NCBI GenBank assembly: GCA_964484145.1
Contig: CAZAED010000001.1
Span: 34,970 to 98,969, forward strand
DNA length: 64,000 bases
Reading direction: 5' to 3'
Source: JAEUSF01 sp964484145
GTDB lineage: Bacteria; Patescibacteriota; Doudnabacteria; UBA920
Below are positions 43,728-50,854 of this stretch, one piece after another. The position numbers were made by a program, and so were the translations under genes. The notes below the pieces were generated by a model. The model was not told where the DNA came from, did not search any database, and saw nothing but the letters and a program-made list of their open reading frames with translations. The first letter of the stretch is position 1. Every line of letters begins with the position of its first letter.

Positions 43728-43757
43728 AGTATACCTTTTTTGTCTTTATATTGACAA
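43728..43757 (-). promoter_or_regulatory. PBP1A gene promoter
   Basis: Minus strand TTGTCA (43757-43752), 18 bp, TATACT (43733-43728), seven bases before the ATG; a leaderless or very short-leader mRNA. Its -35 overlaps the plus-strand -35 at 43751-43756. Confidence 0.6.
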
Positions 43758-43779
43758 TACTCTTAAGTTAATGTACAGT
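43751..43779 (+). promoter_or_regulatory. Promoter of candidate RNA
   Basis: TTGACA (43751-43756), 17 bp, TACAGT (43774-43779). Confidence 0.6.
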
Positions 43780-43785
43780 ACGCTT

Positions 43786-43928
43786 AATTCATAATTTATG
43801 AACAAATTTTTTTTACAATCTGTTGGTTACTATTACGTAAACTCTTTGCAGAGTTTGCGGTAATTTGGATTGTAAATTTATTTAATCCTTTTCCCCGCTC
43901 TCTGTAAAAGAGAGCGGGGATTTTGTTT
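43786..43928 (+). ncRNA. Candidate structured small RNA (~143 nt), unknown class
   Basis: A promoter, no ORF, strong pairing and a strong intrinsic terminator. Elements: TTCATAA/TTATGAA hairpin (43788-43802). A 9-bp stem TTTACAATC (43812-43820) with GATTGTAAA (43868-43876). Inside it, a 12-bp hairpin with one bulge (TTAC-GTAAACTC 43833-43844, loop TTTGCA, GAGTTTGC-G-GTAA to 43863). An 11-bp GC-rich terminator CCCCGCTCTCT/AGAGAGCGGGG (43893-43919) with ATTTTGTTTT after it. It does not match the sequence signatures I know for SRP RNA, tmRNA or RNase P RNA. It could also be an attenuating leader for the gene at 44137. Confidence 0.55.
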
Positions 43929-43950
43929 TAGTAAATATTTATTTCATTAT

Positions 43951-43992
43951 ACCGGCTTGCCCGCCTAAAGCTTCGGCGAAGGCGGGGATCCA
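43951..43992. repeat. GC-rich palindromic repeat
   Basis: CCCGCCT (43960-43966) pairs with AGGCGGG (43980-43986) around AAAGCTTCGGCGA. A related repeat is at 59228. Confidence 0.65.
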
Positions 43993-44136
43993 GAATTATA
44001 TGTCATTTCAAATTTTATTTTCCAACTATTACGCCTATGTACTACTTCTTCCCAAGAGGCTGGTTTTAGGCGCGTGATGTAAAATCATTGTTCCCCTTAA
44101 CCCGGTCTGTTGGCCGGTAATTTAAAGGAGAGAAAA

Positions 44137-44358
44137 ATGGAAGATCTCGCGATTGTGATAATTGGCGACGAATGGGCGTACGGGCCTTTTTCTTCAGAAG
44201 ACACTGATTCTGAGGAAGGGTCGGAGCTCGGACAGTTTTTGTTTGACTACGAAGCAAGTTTTGAATTTTTTCCAAAACCGGCCCCAAAGGTCTATAAGCT
44301 AACAAAAATGTCAGGCGGTGACGCGGCATTAATTCATGTGCCGCCACTAAACAAATAG
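44137..44358 (+). CDS. Small acidic protein of unknown function, accessory cassette
   Basis: 73 residues. Starts MEDLAIVIIGDEWAYGPF, has an acidic centre (SSEDTDSEEGSELGQF) and a C-terminal half with PKPAPKVYKL. No family recognised and no TM helix. ATG 44137 has a strong SD (AAAGGAGAG) and the gene has its own weak terminator. Codon choice is more G+C-rich than in tyrS next door. It is one of the SD-bearing single-gene units described in the findings. A clear promoter close upstream is not visible; transcription could come from 43751 past the terminator at 43893. Confidence 0.6.
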   Translation: MEDLAIVIIGDEWAYGPFSSEDTDSEEGSELGQFLFDYEASFEFFPKPAPKVYKLTKMSGGDAALIHVPPLNK

Positions 44359-44362
44359 TTAT

Positions 44363-44392
44363 GGGGAGGACCGCCAACTCCCCTAAATATTT
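44363..44392 (+). terminator. Weak terminator after 73-residue gene
   Basis: GGGGAG (44363-44368) with CTCCCC (44378-44383), then TAAATATTTT. Confidence 0.5.
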
Positions 44393-44453
44393 TAAAAATG
44401 TTATTATACTATTAACTAACCCGAGTCCCTTTTTGTTGGGATGAAAAAATATT

Positions 44454-45617
44454 ATGAATCAAATAGAAGAAATTTTAAGCAGAGGCGTTGAGGAAGTTAT
44501 AGACAAGGCGCATTTAGAAAGCCTGTTAAAAGGTAAAAAGAAATTGCGGATTAAGCTTGGTATAGACCCAACCTCCCCTAATATTCATATTGGCCGTGCT
44601 GTGGTTTTGTGGAAGCTCCGCGCTTTTCAGGAGCTGGGGCATAAAGTAGTTTTTATAGTAGGCGATTTTACCGGGCTTATTGGCGATACTTCGGACAAAG
44701 AGTCAGAAAGGCCAATGTTAGATGAAAAAATTATTAAAGCAAACCTTAAAAGTTATTTTGCCCAGGCGGCTAAAATTATAGACCCGAAAAAAGCGGAAAT
44801 GCATTATAACTCTAAGTGGCTTAAGAAATTAGGCGCGCTTGAGATTGGCAAGCTGTCAGATCTGTTTGGAATGCACGAGATGTCTGTTCGGGAAAATATT
44901 GCCTTAAGGCTTAAGGCTGGTAAAAGAGTATCGGTGCGTGAATTATTGTACCCAATCTTTCAAGGTTATGACAGCGTGGCAGTAAAAGCCGATGTAGAAC
45001 TTGGGGGCACAGATCAGCGGTTCAATTTGTTGGCCGGACGTACTATACAAAAAGCTTACGGGCAAGAGCCGCAGGATATTTTAACTACGCAAATTATGGA
45101 GGGTACAGACGGAAGGAAAATGTCTTCTTCCTGGGGCAATACTGTAAACATTACTGAAGAGCCAAATAATATGTTTGGTAAAATAATGTCTATCCCAGAC
45201 AGCTTAATAAAAAAATATTTTGTTTTGGCCACAAGGGTGGAAATTAGGGAAATAGATGAAATTTTAAAACTTCCAAATCCACGCGATCAAAAACTAAAAC
45301 TTGCAGAGGAAATAACCAAGCTTTACCACGGCGACAAAAAAGCTTTGGTTGCTAAAGAAGCCTTTATTAGTCAATTCAGTAAAGGTGAGTTGCCGGAGGA
45401 AATAGAAACAAAAAGTTTAAAATCTGGCAGTTATAAGCTATCAGAATTAATGGTTTTAACAGGACAGGTTTCTAGTAAGTCGGAAGCGCGCAGATTAATA
45501 GAGCAAAAGGGTGTAAAGGTTAATCAGCAAACCAGTGGTGATATTGAGCTTGTGCTAGACGGGCAAAAAGAATATTTGCTGCAAGTAGGAAAAAGAAAAT
45601 TTGTAAAAATAATATAA
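44454..45617 (+). CDS. tyrS: Tyrosyl-tRNA synthetase
   Basis: 387 residues. Class I synthetase with IKLGIDPTSPNIHIGRAVVL (HIGH-type motif here HIGR), SVRELLYPIFQGYDSVAVKA, ELGGTDQRFNLLAGR and the KMSKS loop as DGRKMSSSWGN. A C-terminal S4 RNA-binding domain follows (LMVLTGQVSSKSEARRLIEQ). It charges tRNA-Tyr. Upstream there is no SD. Ended by a strong terminator. Confidence 0.96.
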   Translation: MNQIEEILSRGVEEVIDKAHLESLLKGKKKLRIKLGIDPTSPNIHIGRAVVLWKLRAFQELGHKVVFIVGDFTGLIGDTSDKESERPMLDEKIIKANLKSYFAQAAKIIDPKKAEMHYNSKWLKKLGALEIGKLSDLFGMHEMSVRENIALRLKAGKRVSVRELLYPIFQGYDSVAVKADVELGGTDQRFNLLAGRTIQKAYGQEPQDILTTQIMEGTDGRKMSSSWGNTVNITEEPNNMFGKIMSIPDSLIKKYFVLATRVEIREIDEILKLPNPRDQKLKLAEEITKLYHGDKKALVAKEAFISQFSKGELPEEIETKSLKSGSYKLSELMVLTGQVSSKSEARRLIEQKGVKVNQQTSGDIELVLDGQKEYLLQVGKRKFVKII

Positions 45618-45621
45618 ATTT

Positions 45622-45648
45622 AAAACCCCCTCAAAGCGAGGGGGTTTT
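45622..45648 (+). terminator. tyrS terminator
   Basis: AAAACCCCCTC, loop AAAGC, GAGGGGGTTTT. Confidence 0.85.
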
Positions 45649-45651
45649 AGT

Positions 45652-45688
45652 ATCTGTGTAATCTGCAGTTATCTGCGCATCTGTGGTC
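45652..45688. repeat. 8-10 nt word array (ATCTGTG)
   Basis: ATCTGTGTA, ATCTGCAGTT, ATCTGCGC, ATCTGTGGTC, running into TTACAT, the stop and last Met codon of the next minus-strand gene. A comparable junction occurs at 60590-60602. Confidence 0.55.
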
Positions 45689-45811
45689 TTACATAGCAGC
45701 AGTTTCGCCACCTTCTTCTTTTTCTTCGGTGTCAGTGGCGGTGTCGTCGGCTGGCATAGCTGTGCCACCGTCGGTTGGAGCTCCAATAGGAGGTTCGTCG
45801 TCAAAAAACAT
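45689..45811 (-). CDS. Small acidic protein
   Basis: 40 residues from ATG 45811: MFFDDEPPIGAPTDGGTAMP followed by a Glu/Asp/Thr-rich tail. The open frame extends to 45907, but this ATG has a strong purine-rich SD region (GGAGGAAGGAAAG) just upstream, unusual here. Proteins of this style (short, acidic, starting MFFDD) seem to recur in CPR genomes, but I know no function for them. Too short and low-complexity for firm assignment. Confidence 0.5.
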   Translation of the reverse strand: MFFDDEPPIGAPTDGGTAMPADDTATDTEEKEEGGETAAM

Positions 45812-45922
45812 TTTACTTTCCTTTCCTTCCTCCTCCCCTCCAAATTTTAGGAGAATAGGGGAAGTTATTTTTTTACTTAAACAACTCTTTAAAAAAGAAT
45901 TGTACAAAAAGTATACCAGCGC

Positions 45923-46411
45923 CTATTTAATATGTCTAGTCTTAGAGTGGAAAAAACCCGCGCACATGGCAACTGCTAGGGCGTCTGCCGCATCGTCGGG
46001 CTTTGGGACTTTTTTTAAATTAAAAGTTTTTTGCACCATATACTGCACCTGTTTTTTTTCTGCCTTGCCGTAACCGCAAATAAAGTTTTTTACTTGAAGT
46101 GGTGTGTATTCATAAATAGGGATTTTATGTTTTTCACAAATGTATAACGCAACGCCCCTAGCCTGTGTGACGGTAATAATAGTTTTTTGGTTGGTGGTAA
46201 AAAATATTTTTTCAATCCCCACTGCTTCGGGTTTAAACTTTGCTATTATGTCCGAAATATCGTCCGCCAAAATTTTTAAACGCTCGGCATCGGTAAGTTT
46301 TTTGTCCGTAGCAATTACCCCAAAATCAACCAACTCCGGTTGGTTTTTATTTTGCTTTATTATTCCATAACCGGTCGTGGCTGTGCCGGGGTCAATACCC
46401 AAGATAATCAT
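45923..46411 (-). CDS. ruvC: Holliday junction endonuclease RuvC
   Basis: 162 residues. MIILGIDPGTATTGYGII (catalytic Asp 7), VGIEKIFFTTN (Glu), and the C-terminal PKPDDAADALAVAMC with the two final acidic residues. All four catalytic acids are present. It cleaves junctions moved by RuvAB. Clustered on the minus strand with yebC and an ASCH-domain gene. Confidence 0.96.
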   Translation of the reverse strand: MIILGIDPGTATTGYGIIKQNKNQPELVDFGVIATDKKLTDAERLKILADDISDIIAKFKPEAVGIEKIFFTTNQKTIITVTQARGVALYICEKHKIPIYEYTPLQVKNFICGYGKAEKKQVQYMVQKTFNLKKVPKPDDAADALAVAMCAGFFHSKTRHIK

Positions 46412-46414
46412 AAA

Positions 46415-46804
46415 CTATGTAAGCTCTTGTTGAATTTTTATAATTTCTAAAACCGTTATCCTTCCATTATAATTAGGGTATACATCTTTCATTTTAGCTT
46501 CGGCATCTTGTTTGCTTGTGCCCGGCAATGCTTTATGTAACTGCCCTTTTTTATCTAGTTCGTCTAACGCTTCTTGTTTATTTTTATATGATATTTTTGC
46601 AGTAACTCTTACTTCTATGTTTCTATTATCGCCCCTAGCAAAAACAATATTTTGGCCGGGATTGATATTGGCGACCTCATCTTCCTTTCGAATTTCCAAA
46701 GTTTTTGTACCATTTTCAATCATTTCGAAATATTCTTTCAAAATTCTAAAAAAAGGTTTGCCCCGAGCGAACTCTGGTGAGCGATGGTCACGATTATATC
46801 TCAT
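46415..46804 (-). CDS. ASCH-domain (PUA-like) protein
   Basis: 129 residues. KPFFRILKEYFEMIENGTKT, LEIRKEDEVANINPGQNIVF and a final RITVLEIIKI fit the ASCH/PUA-like fold that binds RNA or modified nucleotides. No catalytic assignment. It lies three bases upstream of ruvC and two after yebC on the same strand, so it is probably co-transcribed with both. Confidence 0.75.
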   Translation of the reverse strand: MRYNRDHRSPEFARGKPFFRILKEYFEMIENGTKTLEIRKEDEVANINPGQNIVFARGDNRNIEVRVTAKISYKNKQEALDELDKKGQLHKALPGTSKQDAEAKMKDVYPNYNGRITVLEIIKIQQELT

Positions 46805-46806
46805 AT

Positions 46807-47526
46807 TTATAAATTAGCCGATGTATGAACGGCGATAACGTCTTCGTCGTTCTCTAATGCGGCAAATAAATTATCAACTTTTGGTTTTTGGTCTTCAGTT
46901 AAGTCTACGCCTTGGGAAGATTCTTTAATAATATCGGCGCGGGCGATTTTTGCTCCGACTAATGTTATTGCTTCTTTAATTTTGCTCAACTCTAGGGGCG
47001 TAGTGTATATTTCAAGTCCCTCGGATGATTCTCGTACGTCATCTGCTCCCGCATCTATAGCCGCCAATTCTATTTCGGATAGGTTGTCAGAACGCTCAAC
47101 CAGAATCTGCCCTTTGGTACTAAATTGCCAGGCAACAGAATTTTGCGCTCCTATGCTGCCGCCGTGTTCGGTAAATATGTGACGAATATTTTGAAATGTT
47201 CTGTTGGTGTTGTCTGTGGCACACTCAACTAAAAACGCTGTGCCAAAGGAGCCGTAGCCTTCGTATACAACCTCGGTTATGCTGCCTGCTCCCCCGCCGG
47301 TTGCAGCTTTTATAGCACGTTCAATATTGTCATTCGGCATGCCTTGGTCTTTGGCATAGTCTATGGCGCTTTTTAATTTAAAATTTACGCTAGGGTCTCC
47401 GCTTCCGCCACCCTCTTTAACCGCGATTGATATTTTCTTTCCGAGCTTGGAATATAAAAGCCCGCGCTTTTGATCAAGCACGCCTTTGGTACGTTTTATT
47501 TGTGACCATTTACTGTGTCCGGACAT
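46807..47526 (-). CDS. yebC: YebC/PmpR family protein (TACO1-like)
   Basis: 239 residues starting MSGHSKWSQIKRTKGVLDQK, with GGGSGDPSVNFKLKSAIDYA, MPNDNIERAIKAATGG, YEGYGSFGTAFLVECATDN and NIRHIFTEHGGSIG. The full YebC pattern. Members act as transcription regulators or in translation of proline stretches; the role here is unknown. Often next to ruvC, as here. Confidence 0.95.
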   Translation of the reverse strand: MSGHSKWSQIKRTKGVLDQKRGLLYSKLGKKISIAVKEGGGSGDPSVNFKLKSAIDYAKDQGMPNDNIERAIKAATGGGAGSITEVVYEGYGSFGTAFLVECATDNTNRTFQNIRHIFTEHGGSIGAQNSVAWQFSTKGQILVERSDNLSEIELAAIDAGADDVRESSEGLEIYTTPLELSKIKEAITLVGAKIARADIIKESSQGVDLTEDQKPKVDNLFAALENDEDVIAVHTSANL

Positions 47527-47527
47527 A

Positions 47528-48094
47528 CTAGTCTGCCTTTTTTATAATAATTTCCCTTACAACAATTGACGGAATCTCACCTTTTTTTTCTTCATAATAA
47601 GCTGTATGGCCTTCCTTGTTTAATTTACTGTTAATTCTGTTGAGTATTAGAGAATTCAATTTATCTAGCAGGCTTACAAATTTTCCGTTCTTTTTTAAAA
47701 CTCGAATAACTTCCGGTACCCACTGGTTTATTTCTGAAGGTTTGCTAGCATGAACTCCTGGTCCGCCAACATCAAGGATGTAGTCAAAAGTTTCGTCAGC
47801 AAAAGGTAGATTTTGAGCAATAGCAGCAACGGAGCTTTCTTTTTTTTCTGCGATGGGTTGGTGTTTTGGGTCAGTAAAGTCGGGGCTTAAGGATATTACT
47901 TTGCACTCAATATTATTTTTTTTAAGTTCTGTTGCAAAAAGTAATTTGGTGTTAGAGCCAAGATCGAGCACGGTTTTTCCTCTTAGGTCTTCTCGATTTA
48001 CTCCAGTTAATTTTTCATAAAAAACTAGGCCTCTGGGTGGGGCACTTTCTATTGTATCCCTTTTCCATGAGTTGTTTGGGGGTAACTCCGGCAT
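47528..48094 (-). CDS. SAM-dependent methyltransferase-like protein
   Basis: 188 residues. Class I methyltransferase core: GKTVLDLGSNTKLLFATELK (motif I), CKVISLSPDF, AQNLPFADETFDYILDVGG and VPEVIRVLKKNGKFVSL. Motif I has DLGSNT rather than DLGCGTG, so SAM binding is plausible but altered. Substrate unknown. Located between yebC and rsmI. Confidence 0.75.
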   Translation of the reverse strand: MPELPPNNSWKRDTIESAPPRGLVFYEKLTGVNREDLRGKTVLDLGSNTKLLFATELKKNNIECKVISLSPDFTDPKHQPIAEKKESSVAAIAQNLPFADETFDYILDVGGPGVHASKPSEINQWVPEVIRVLKKNGKFVSLLDKLNSLILNRINSKLNKEGHTAYYEEKKGEIPSIVVREIIIKKAD

Positions 48095-48097
48095 AAT

Positions 48098-48773
48098 TTA
48101 TTTAAAAGAAATTAAAACAGTTAGCTCTCCCTTTATTGCGGCTCTGTCTTTTAGTTGGTGTATTACATCGTCTGGAGTGCCGCGAATAAATTNNNNNNNN
48201 NNCTTCATGCATTTTGGTTAGTTCACGGGCTACTACTATTTGGGAGTTTGGAAATGCATTCGAAATATAGGACAAAGTTTTTAAAATCCGCTCCGGTGAC
48301 TCGTAGAAAATTGCCGTGGCTTCGGCCGAAGCGGCAGCCTCTAGTGCCCCTACGGCTTTGGCCGCAGTTTTTTGTAAAAAACCTAAGAACATAAATTTAT
48401 CGGTAGGAAGGCCGGAAGCTGAAAGTGCTACTATAGCTGCACTGGCGCCGGGAATGGGCACCACGCTTACATTTTGCGCTACGCATTCGCGAACTAGTCT
48501 AAAGCCCGGGTCACTAATTCCGGGAGTTCCCGCGTCGGTTATTAAACAGCCGTCTTGTTTTTGTAAACGCCTGGTTAATTCTTTTACAACTTGCTGTTCG
48601 TTAAATTCCGCAAACTGTACGACCTCTTTTGGCCAGGCGTCTATGTGTTGAAGTAGCCTGTTACTATAGCCGGGGTTTTCTGCAATAACAAAATTACACG
48701 ACTTAAGGCTTTTTATAGCCCTTAAAGTTATGTCCTCTAAATTTCCTATTGGAGTAGCCACTACATAGAGCAT
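48098..48773 (-). CDS. rsmI: 16S rRNA 2'-O-methyltransferase RsmI, broken by an assembly gap
   Basis: Starts MLYVVATPIGNLEDITLRAI with DAGTPGISDPG and PIPGASAAIVALSASGLP, diagnostic of RsmI (C1402 methylation). Ten N at 48193-48202 interrupt it. Before the gap the frame ends VARELTKMHE. After the gap a different frame reads FIRGTPDDVIHQLKDRAAIK then GELTVLISFK and stops at 48098-48100, which is the expected RsmI C-terminus. The N count is therefore not the true gap length. The gene is probably intact in the organism. Confidence 0.92.
48193..48202. other. Assembly gap (10 N)
   Basis: A fixed-length scaffold gap inside rsmI. Confidence 1.
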
Positions 48774-48781
48774 AGAATAAT

Positions 48782-48824
48782 TGACAAGAATTAAAAGATT
48801 TAAATGAATGACAAGAATTAAGAC
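48782..48824. repeat. Arm A flanking the four-helix-bundle gene
   Basis: Nonamers (on the minus strand) CTTGTCATT, CATTTAAAT, CTTTTAATT, CTTGTCAAT. It contains the stop codon of the four-helix gene. 37 nt of it recur with one mismatch at 29615-29651. Confidence 0.8.
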
Positions 48825-49192
48825 AACTTGCCCGGGTGATTTTTAATAGCGGTGTTGCGTGAAGCAGTCATAATAGCAGTTAGTTCATCTGCTTCTTTTA
48901 GTATATTTTCAACAAAAGATAGTTCTAATATTTCTGAAGCGATTAATAATTCGAGCCATCCTAAAGTTTCATCGGATTCCTCAACTACTGTAGCCATTTT
49001 AGAAATAAAGTCTTTAGCAGACTTGCATCTGCATGCTGCCCGGTAGTTGCTAAAAACACTGGTTCCTGAGCGCATTATTTGGTCGCCAATTTTTCTTCCC
49101 GTATTTCCGTGATTCTTTTCTAGGTACTGCGCAAGTTTTATAATACTAACGGCAAATTTTTTTGTTCTGGCTTTTAATTCGTTGGGATCCAT
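48818..49192 (-). CDS. Four-helix-bundle protein (23S rRNA IVP family)
   Basis: 124 residues from ATG 49192 (MDPNELKARTKKFAVSIIKL). The pattern AQYLEKNHGNTGRKIGDQIM, RSGTSVFSNYRAACRCKSAKD, FISKMATVVEESDETLGWLE is that of the four-helix-bundle family first known from intervening sequences in 23S rRNA genes and related to the Avd accessory protein of diversity-generating retroelements. The biochemical role of stand-alone copies is unknown. Here the gene is bracketed by inverted 9-nt word arms (48782-48824 and 49193-49234): the stop codon lies in one arm and the other reaches the start codon. A start at 49198 is also possible. Confidence 0.85.
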   Translation of the reverse strand: MDPNELKARTKKFAVSIIKLAQYLEKNHGNTGRKIGDQIMRSGTSVFSNYRAACRCKSAKDFISKMATVVEESDETLGWLELLIASEILELSFVENILKEADELTAIMTASRNTAIKNHPGKLS

Positions 49193-49234
49193 AATCATTT
49201 AAATCATTTAAATCTTGTCATTCTTTTAAATCCC
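49193..49234. repeat. Arm B flanking the four-helix-bundle gene
   Basis: CATTTAAAT, CATTTAAAT, CTTGTCATT, CTTTTAAAT: the same nonamers as arm A in the opposite orientation relative to the gene. Confidence 0.8.
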
Positions 49235-49235
49235 T

Positions 49236-49508
49236 CTATTCGTCTTGTGGTTCAAGCCCAAACATTTCTTCTATTAATTGGTATTTATTGTGCAGCATTT
49301 CCCGGTATTCGCCTAATTCCCATTTGGCGTCTCCGCTTGCTTGTTCGTACTCTTCCTCTGTATCTTTAAGTTCTTTGTCTATGTCTTCCAAAATTTCGTA
49401 GGCTTGGTCTTCGGTTTGCGGTGCTTGGTCCATCCACTCGTCAAAATCCATTAGCAAAAGCTTTTGGTATTTTTCTTCGTAAATTTCTTTTATTTTTTCA
49501 AGCTCCAT
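49236..49508 (-). CDS. Small acidic helical protein, unknown
   Basis: 90 residues, very acidic and helical: MELEKIKEIYEEKYQKLLLM, DFDEWMDQAPQTEDQAYEIL, then a long charged helix and FGLEPQDE at the end. No family recognised and no TM segment. No SD. Its start lies about 60 bp downstream of the terminator of the candidate RNA at 49566-49788, so the RNA could be an attenuating leader for it, or an independent RNA. Confidence 0.6.
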   Translation of the reverse strand: MELEKIKEIYEEKYQKLLLMDFDEWMDQAPQTEDQAYEILEDIDKELKDTEEEYEQASGDAKWELGEYREMLHNKYQLIEEMFGLEPQDE

Positions 49509-49565
49509 GTTATATATGTTTTAAATTAATACTTTCCGTAGTTTATCTTAGCAAAATTTTTACAA

Positions 49566-49788
49566 TTTAAAAACCCCTAATTCCACCAACTCCTTCAGGG
49601 AGTATTTTGGTAGCAGGGGTTTTTGGGTGAAAAGCCAAAAAGAAGAGTCTTTTAGCCTACGGAATAACCCGTAAGCTAACCGCCCAATAAATTGAGACGA
49701 TAATGCCGCTTGCGCGGGTTACAATTTTTTTATTCAATTGTGTTTTGTTTTTGTTTCGTTCTCCAAATGGAGAAGAATTAGCTTTTCT
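49566..49788 (-). ncRNA. Candidate structured RNA (~220 nt), unknown class
   Basis: A strong promoter (49795-49823), no ORF and a strong terminator. On the minus strand the RNA has TTCTCC/GGAGAA hairpin (near 49760-49775), CAATT/AATTG, CCGC-GCAA-GCGG (a GNRA tetraloop hairpin, 49706-49717), a stem-loop TTAGC-TACGG/CCGTA-GCTAA (49652-49679) and a branched terminator. In the terminator AAAAACCCCT/AGGGGTTTTT (49569-49624) encloses ACTCC/GGAGT and ACCAA/TTGGT. I see no match to SRP RNA, tmRNA or RNase P RNA. It may be a free RNA or a riboswitch-like leader for 49236-49508. Confidence 0.6.
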
Positions 49789-49794
49789 ATATAC

Positions 49795-49823
49795 ATTATA
49801 GCAGATCTAGAGAATTTTTGCAA
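49795..49823 (-). promoter_or_regulatory. Promoter of the candidate RNA
   Basis: Minus strand TTGCAA (49823-49818), 17 bp, TATAAT (49800-49795). Confidence 0.7.
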
Positions 49824-49835
49824 GAGTAAAATTAA

Positions 49836-50615
49836 CTATTTTGTTTTTCCATCCAGCCTTTTCGCTTCTGCCCAAGCTAGCTCAAAAATTTTTTTCATAG
49901 CTTCGGCAATTTCCGAGCTTTCTATAGTTATGCCAAGTTTTTCTTTCCAGGACGCAATCATTACCTTGTTGTCATAAATGTTTATTTCTGGTGTGAAATA
50001 AAAATCTTCCATTGGAACTATGGCAGTTTCTCTAAGTTGCTCAGTATCGTTTTTACTTAATTCAACACCCGCTTTTGTATATGGAAAAATAGCTCTAATT
50101 TTTATGCCCTTGTTTGCCCTTCTGTAAAAATATTTCGGGAAGTAGCCAGGCAAAGCTTTTTCCATATCATCGTAGGTAGCGTAAGCCCGTATTGGTTCGT
50201 GTGAAGTTAAGGTGTCTTCATAAACCTGTTCCAATCCCTCTGTTCCTTCGTAAAAACGCACTCTAGGTCTGTCGCTCACGTTGTGTAAAGATTTTAATTC
50301 GGGTACTAATTTTTTTGCTTCTTCCAGCTCTTGCTGTTTTCGTTCTATCCCTGTTTCCATCAGCCTTATTATTTTTTCAGGGCTTTCCGCCACATACTCT
50401 TGAAGGGGCTCCTTGCCTGAAATACTCACTAAGCCTTTAGAAACTAAGGATTCTAAAATATCGTAAACAGTGGTTCTGTTTATACCGGATTTTCTGGCAA
50501 TGGGCGAAACAGTACGTTTTCCTAGTTCTAAAAGTGCCAGATAAACTGCTGTTTCCTTTTCAGAAAAGCCAATATTTATTAGGTTTTTATATATAGGGAG
50601 ATTGTTTTCTATCAT
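49836..50615 (-). CDS. TrmB-family transcriptional regulator (second copy type)
   Basis: 259 residues from ATG 50615 (MIENNLPIYKNLINIGFSEK). The open frame begins at 50633, but the -10 hexamer at 50624-50629 lies inside that extension, so 50615 is the start and the mRNA would be leaderless. Winged helix: KETAVYLALLELGKRTVSPI and ARKSGINRTTVYDILESL. Coiled coil ~80-110, then a TrmB C-terminal domain (RVRFYEGTEGLEQVYEDTL, RAYATYDDMEKALPGYFPKY, INIYDNKVMIASWKEKLGIT). Divergent from the radical SAM gene, its likely target. Confidence 0.87.
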   Translation of the reverse strand: MIENNLPIYKNLINIGFSEKETAVYLALLELGKRTVSPIARKSGINRTTVYDILESLVSKGLVSISGKEPLQEYVAESPEKIIRLMETGIERKQQELEEAKKLVPELKSLHNVSDRPRVRFYEGTEGLEQVYEDTLTSHEPIRAYATYDDMEKALPGYFPKYFYRRANKGIKIRAIFPYTKAGVELSKNDTEQLRETAIVPMEDFYFTPEINIYDNKVMIASWKEKLGITIESSEIAEAMKKIFELAWAEAKRLDGKTK

Positions 50616-50623
50616 ATGTCTGT

Positions 50624-50652
50624 ATAATAGCATTAGTTTTAAATTGTGTCAA
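50624..50652 (-). promoter_or_regulatory. Promoter of the second TrmB-type gene (leaderless)
   Basis: Minus strand TTGACA (50652-50647), 17 bp, TATTAT (50629-50624); ATG begins nine bases after the -10. Confidence 0.75.
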
Positions 50653-50711
50653 TATATTTCCACAAAATCTATAAATTATATTAATCTCCTTTATATAAAA
50701 GAGAAAAGAGT

Positions 50712-50760
50712 TATTATTTTGACGCTAATTATTGACAAAATAATATTAACGTGATATATT
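50712..50760 (+). promoter_or_regulatory. Promoter and operator of the radical SAM gene
   Basis: TTGACA (50732-50737), 17 bp, TATATT (50755-50760). The inverted repeat TATTATTTTG (50712-50721) / CAAAATAATA (50736-50745) overlaps the -35, as for a repressor site. A leader hairpin AAGGC/GCCTT (about 50807-50826) precedes the SD. Confidence 0.7.
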
Positions 50761-50854
50761 AAGTGGTAAAATAAAATGCTGCAAAATAGGGTTTTGGGTT
50801 TTTAAAAAGGCCATACTAGTAGCCTTATGAGAACCTAAATTTGGAGGAAAGTAA

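Noticed and set aside
43786..43928. Identification as SRP RNA, tmRNA or RNase P RNA
   Set aside because: Lacks the conserved sequences of these RNAs (for example the SRP GNAR-loop helix, the tmRNA tRNA-like ends, the RNase P P4 core).
48098..48773. True frameshift in rsmI
   Set aside because: The frame change coincides with the ten-N gap, and the correct C-terminus is present in the other frame.
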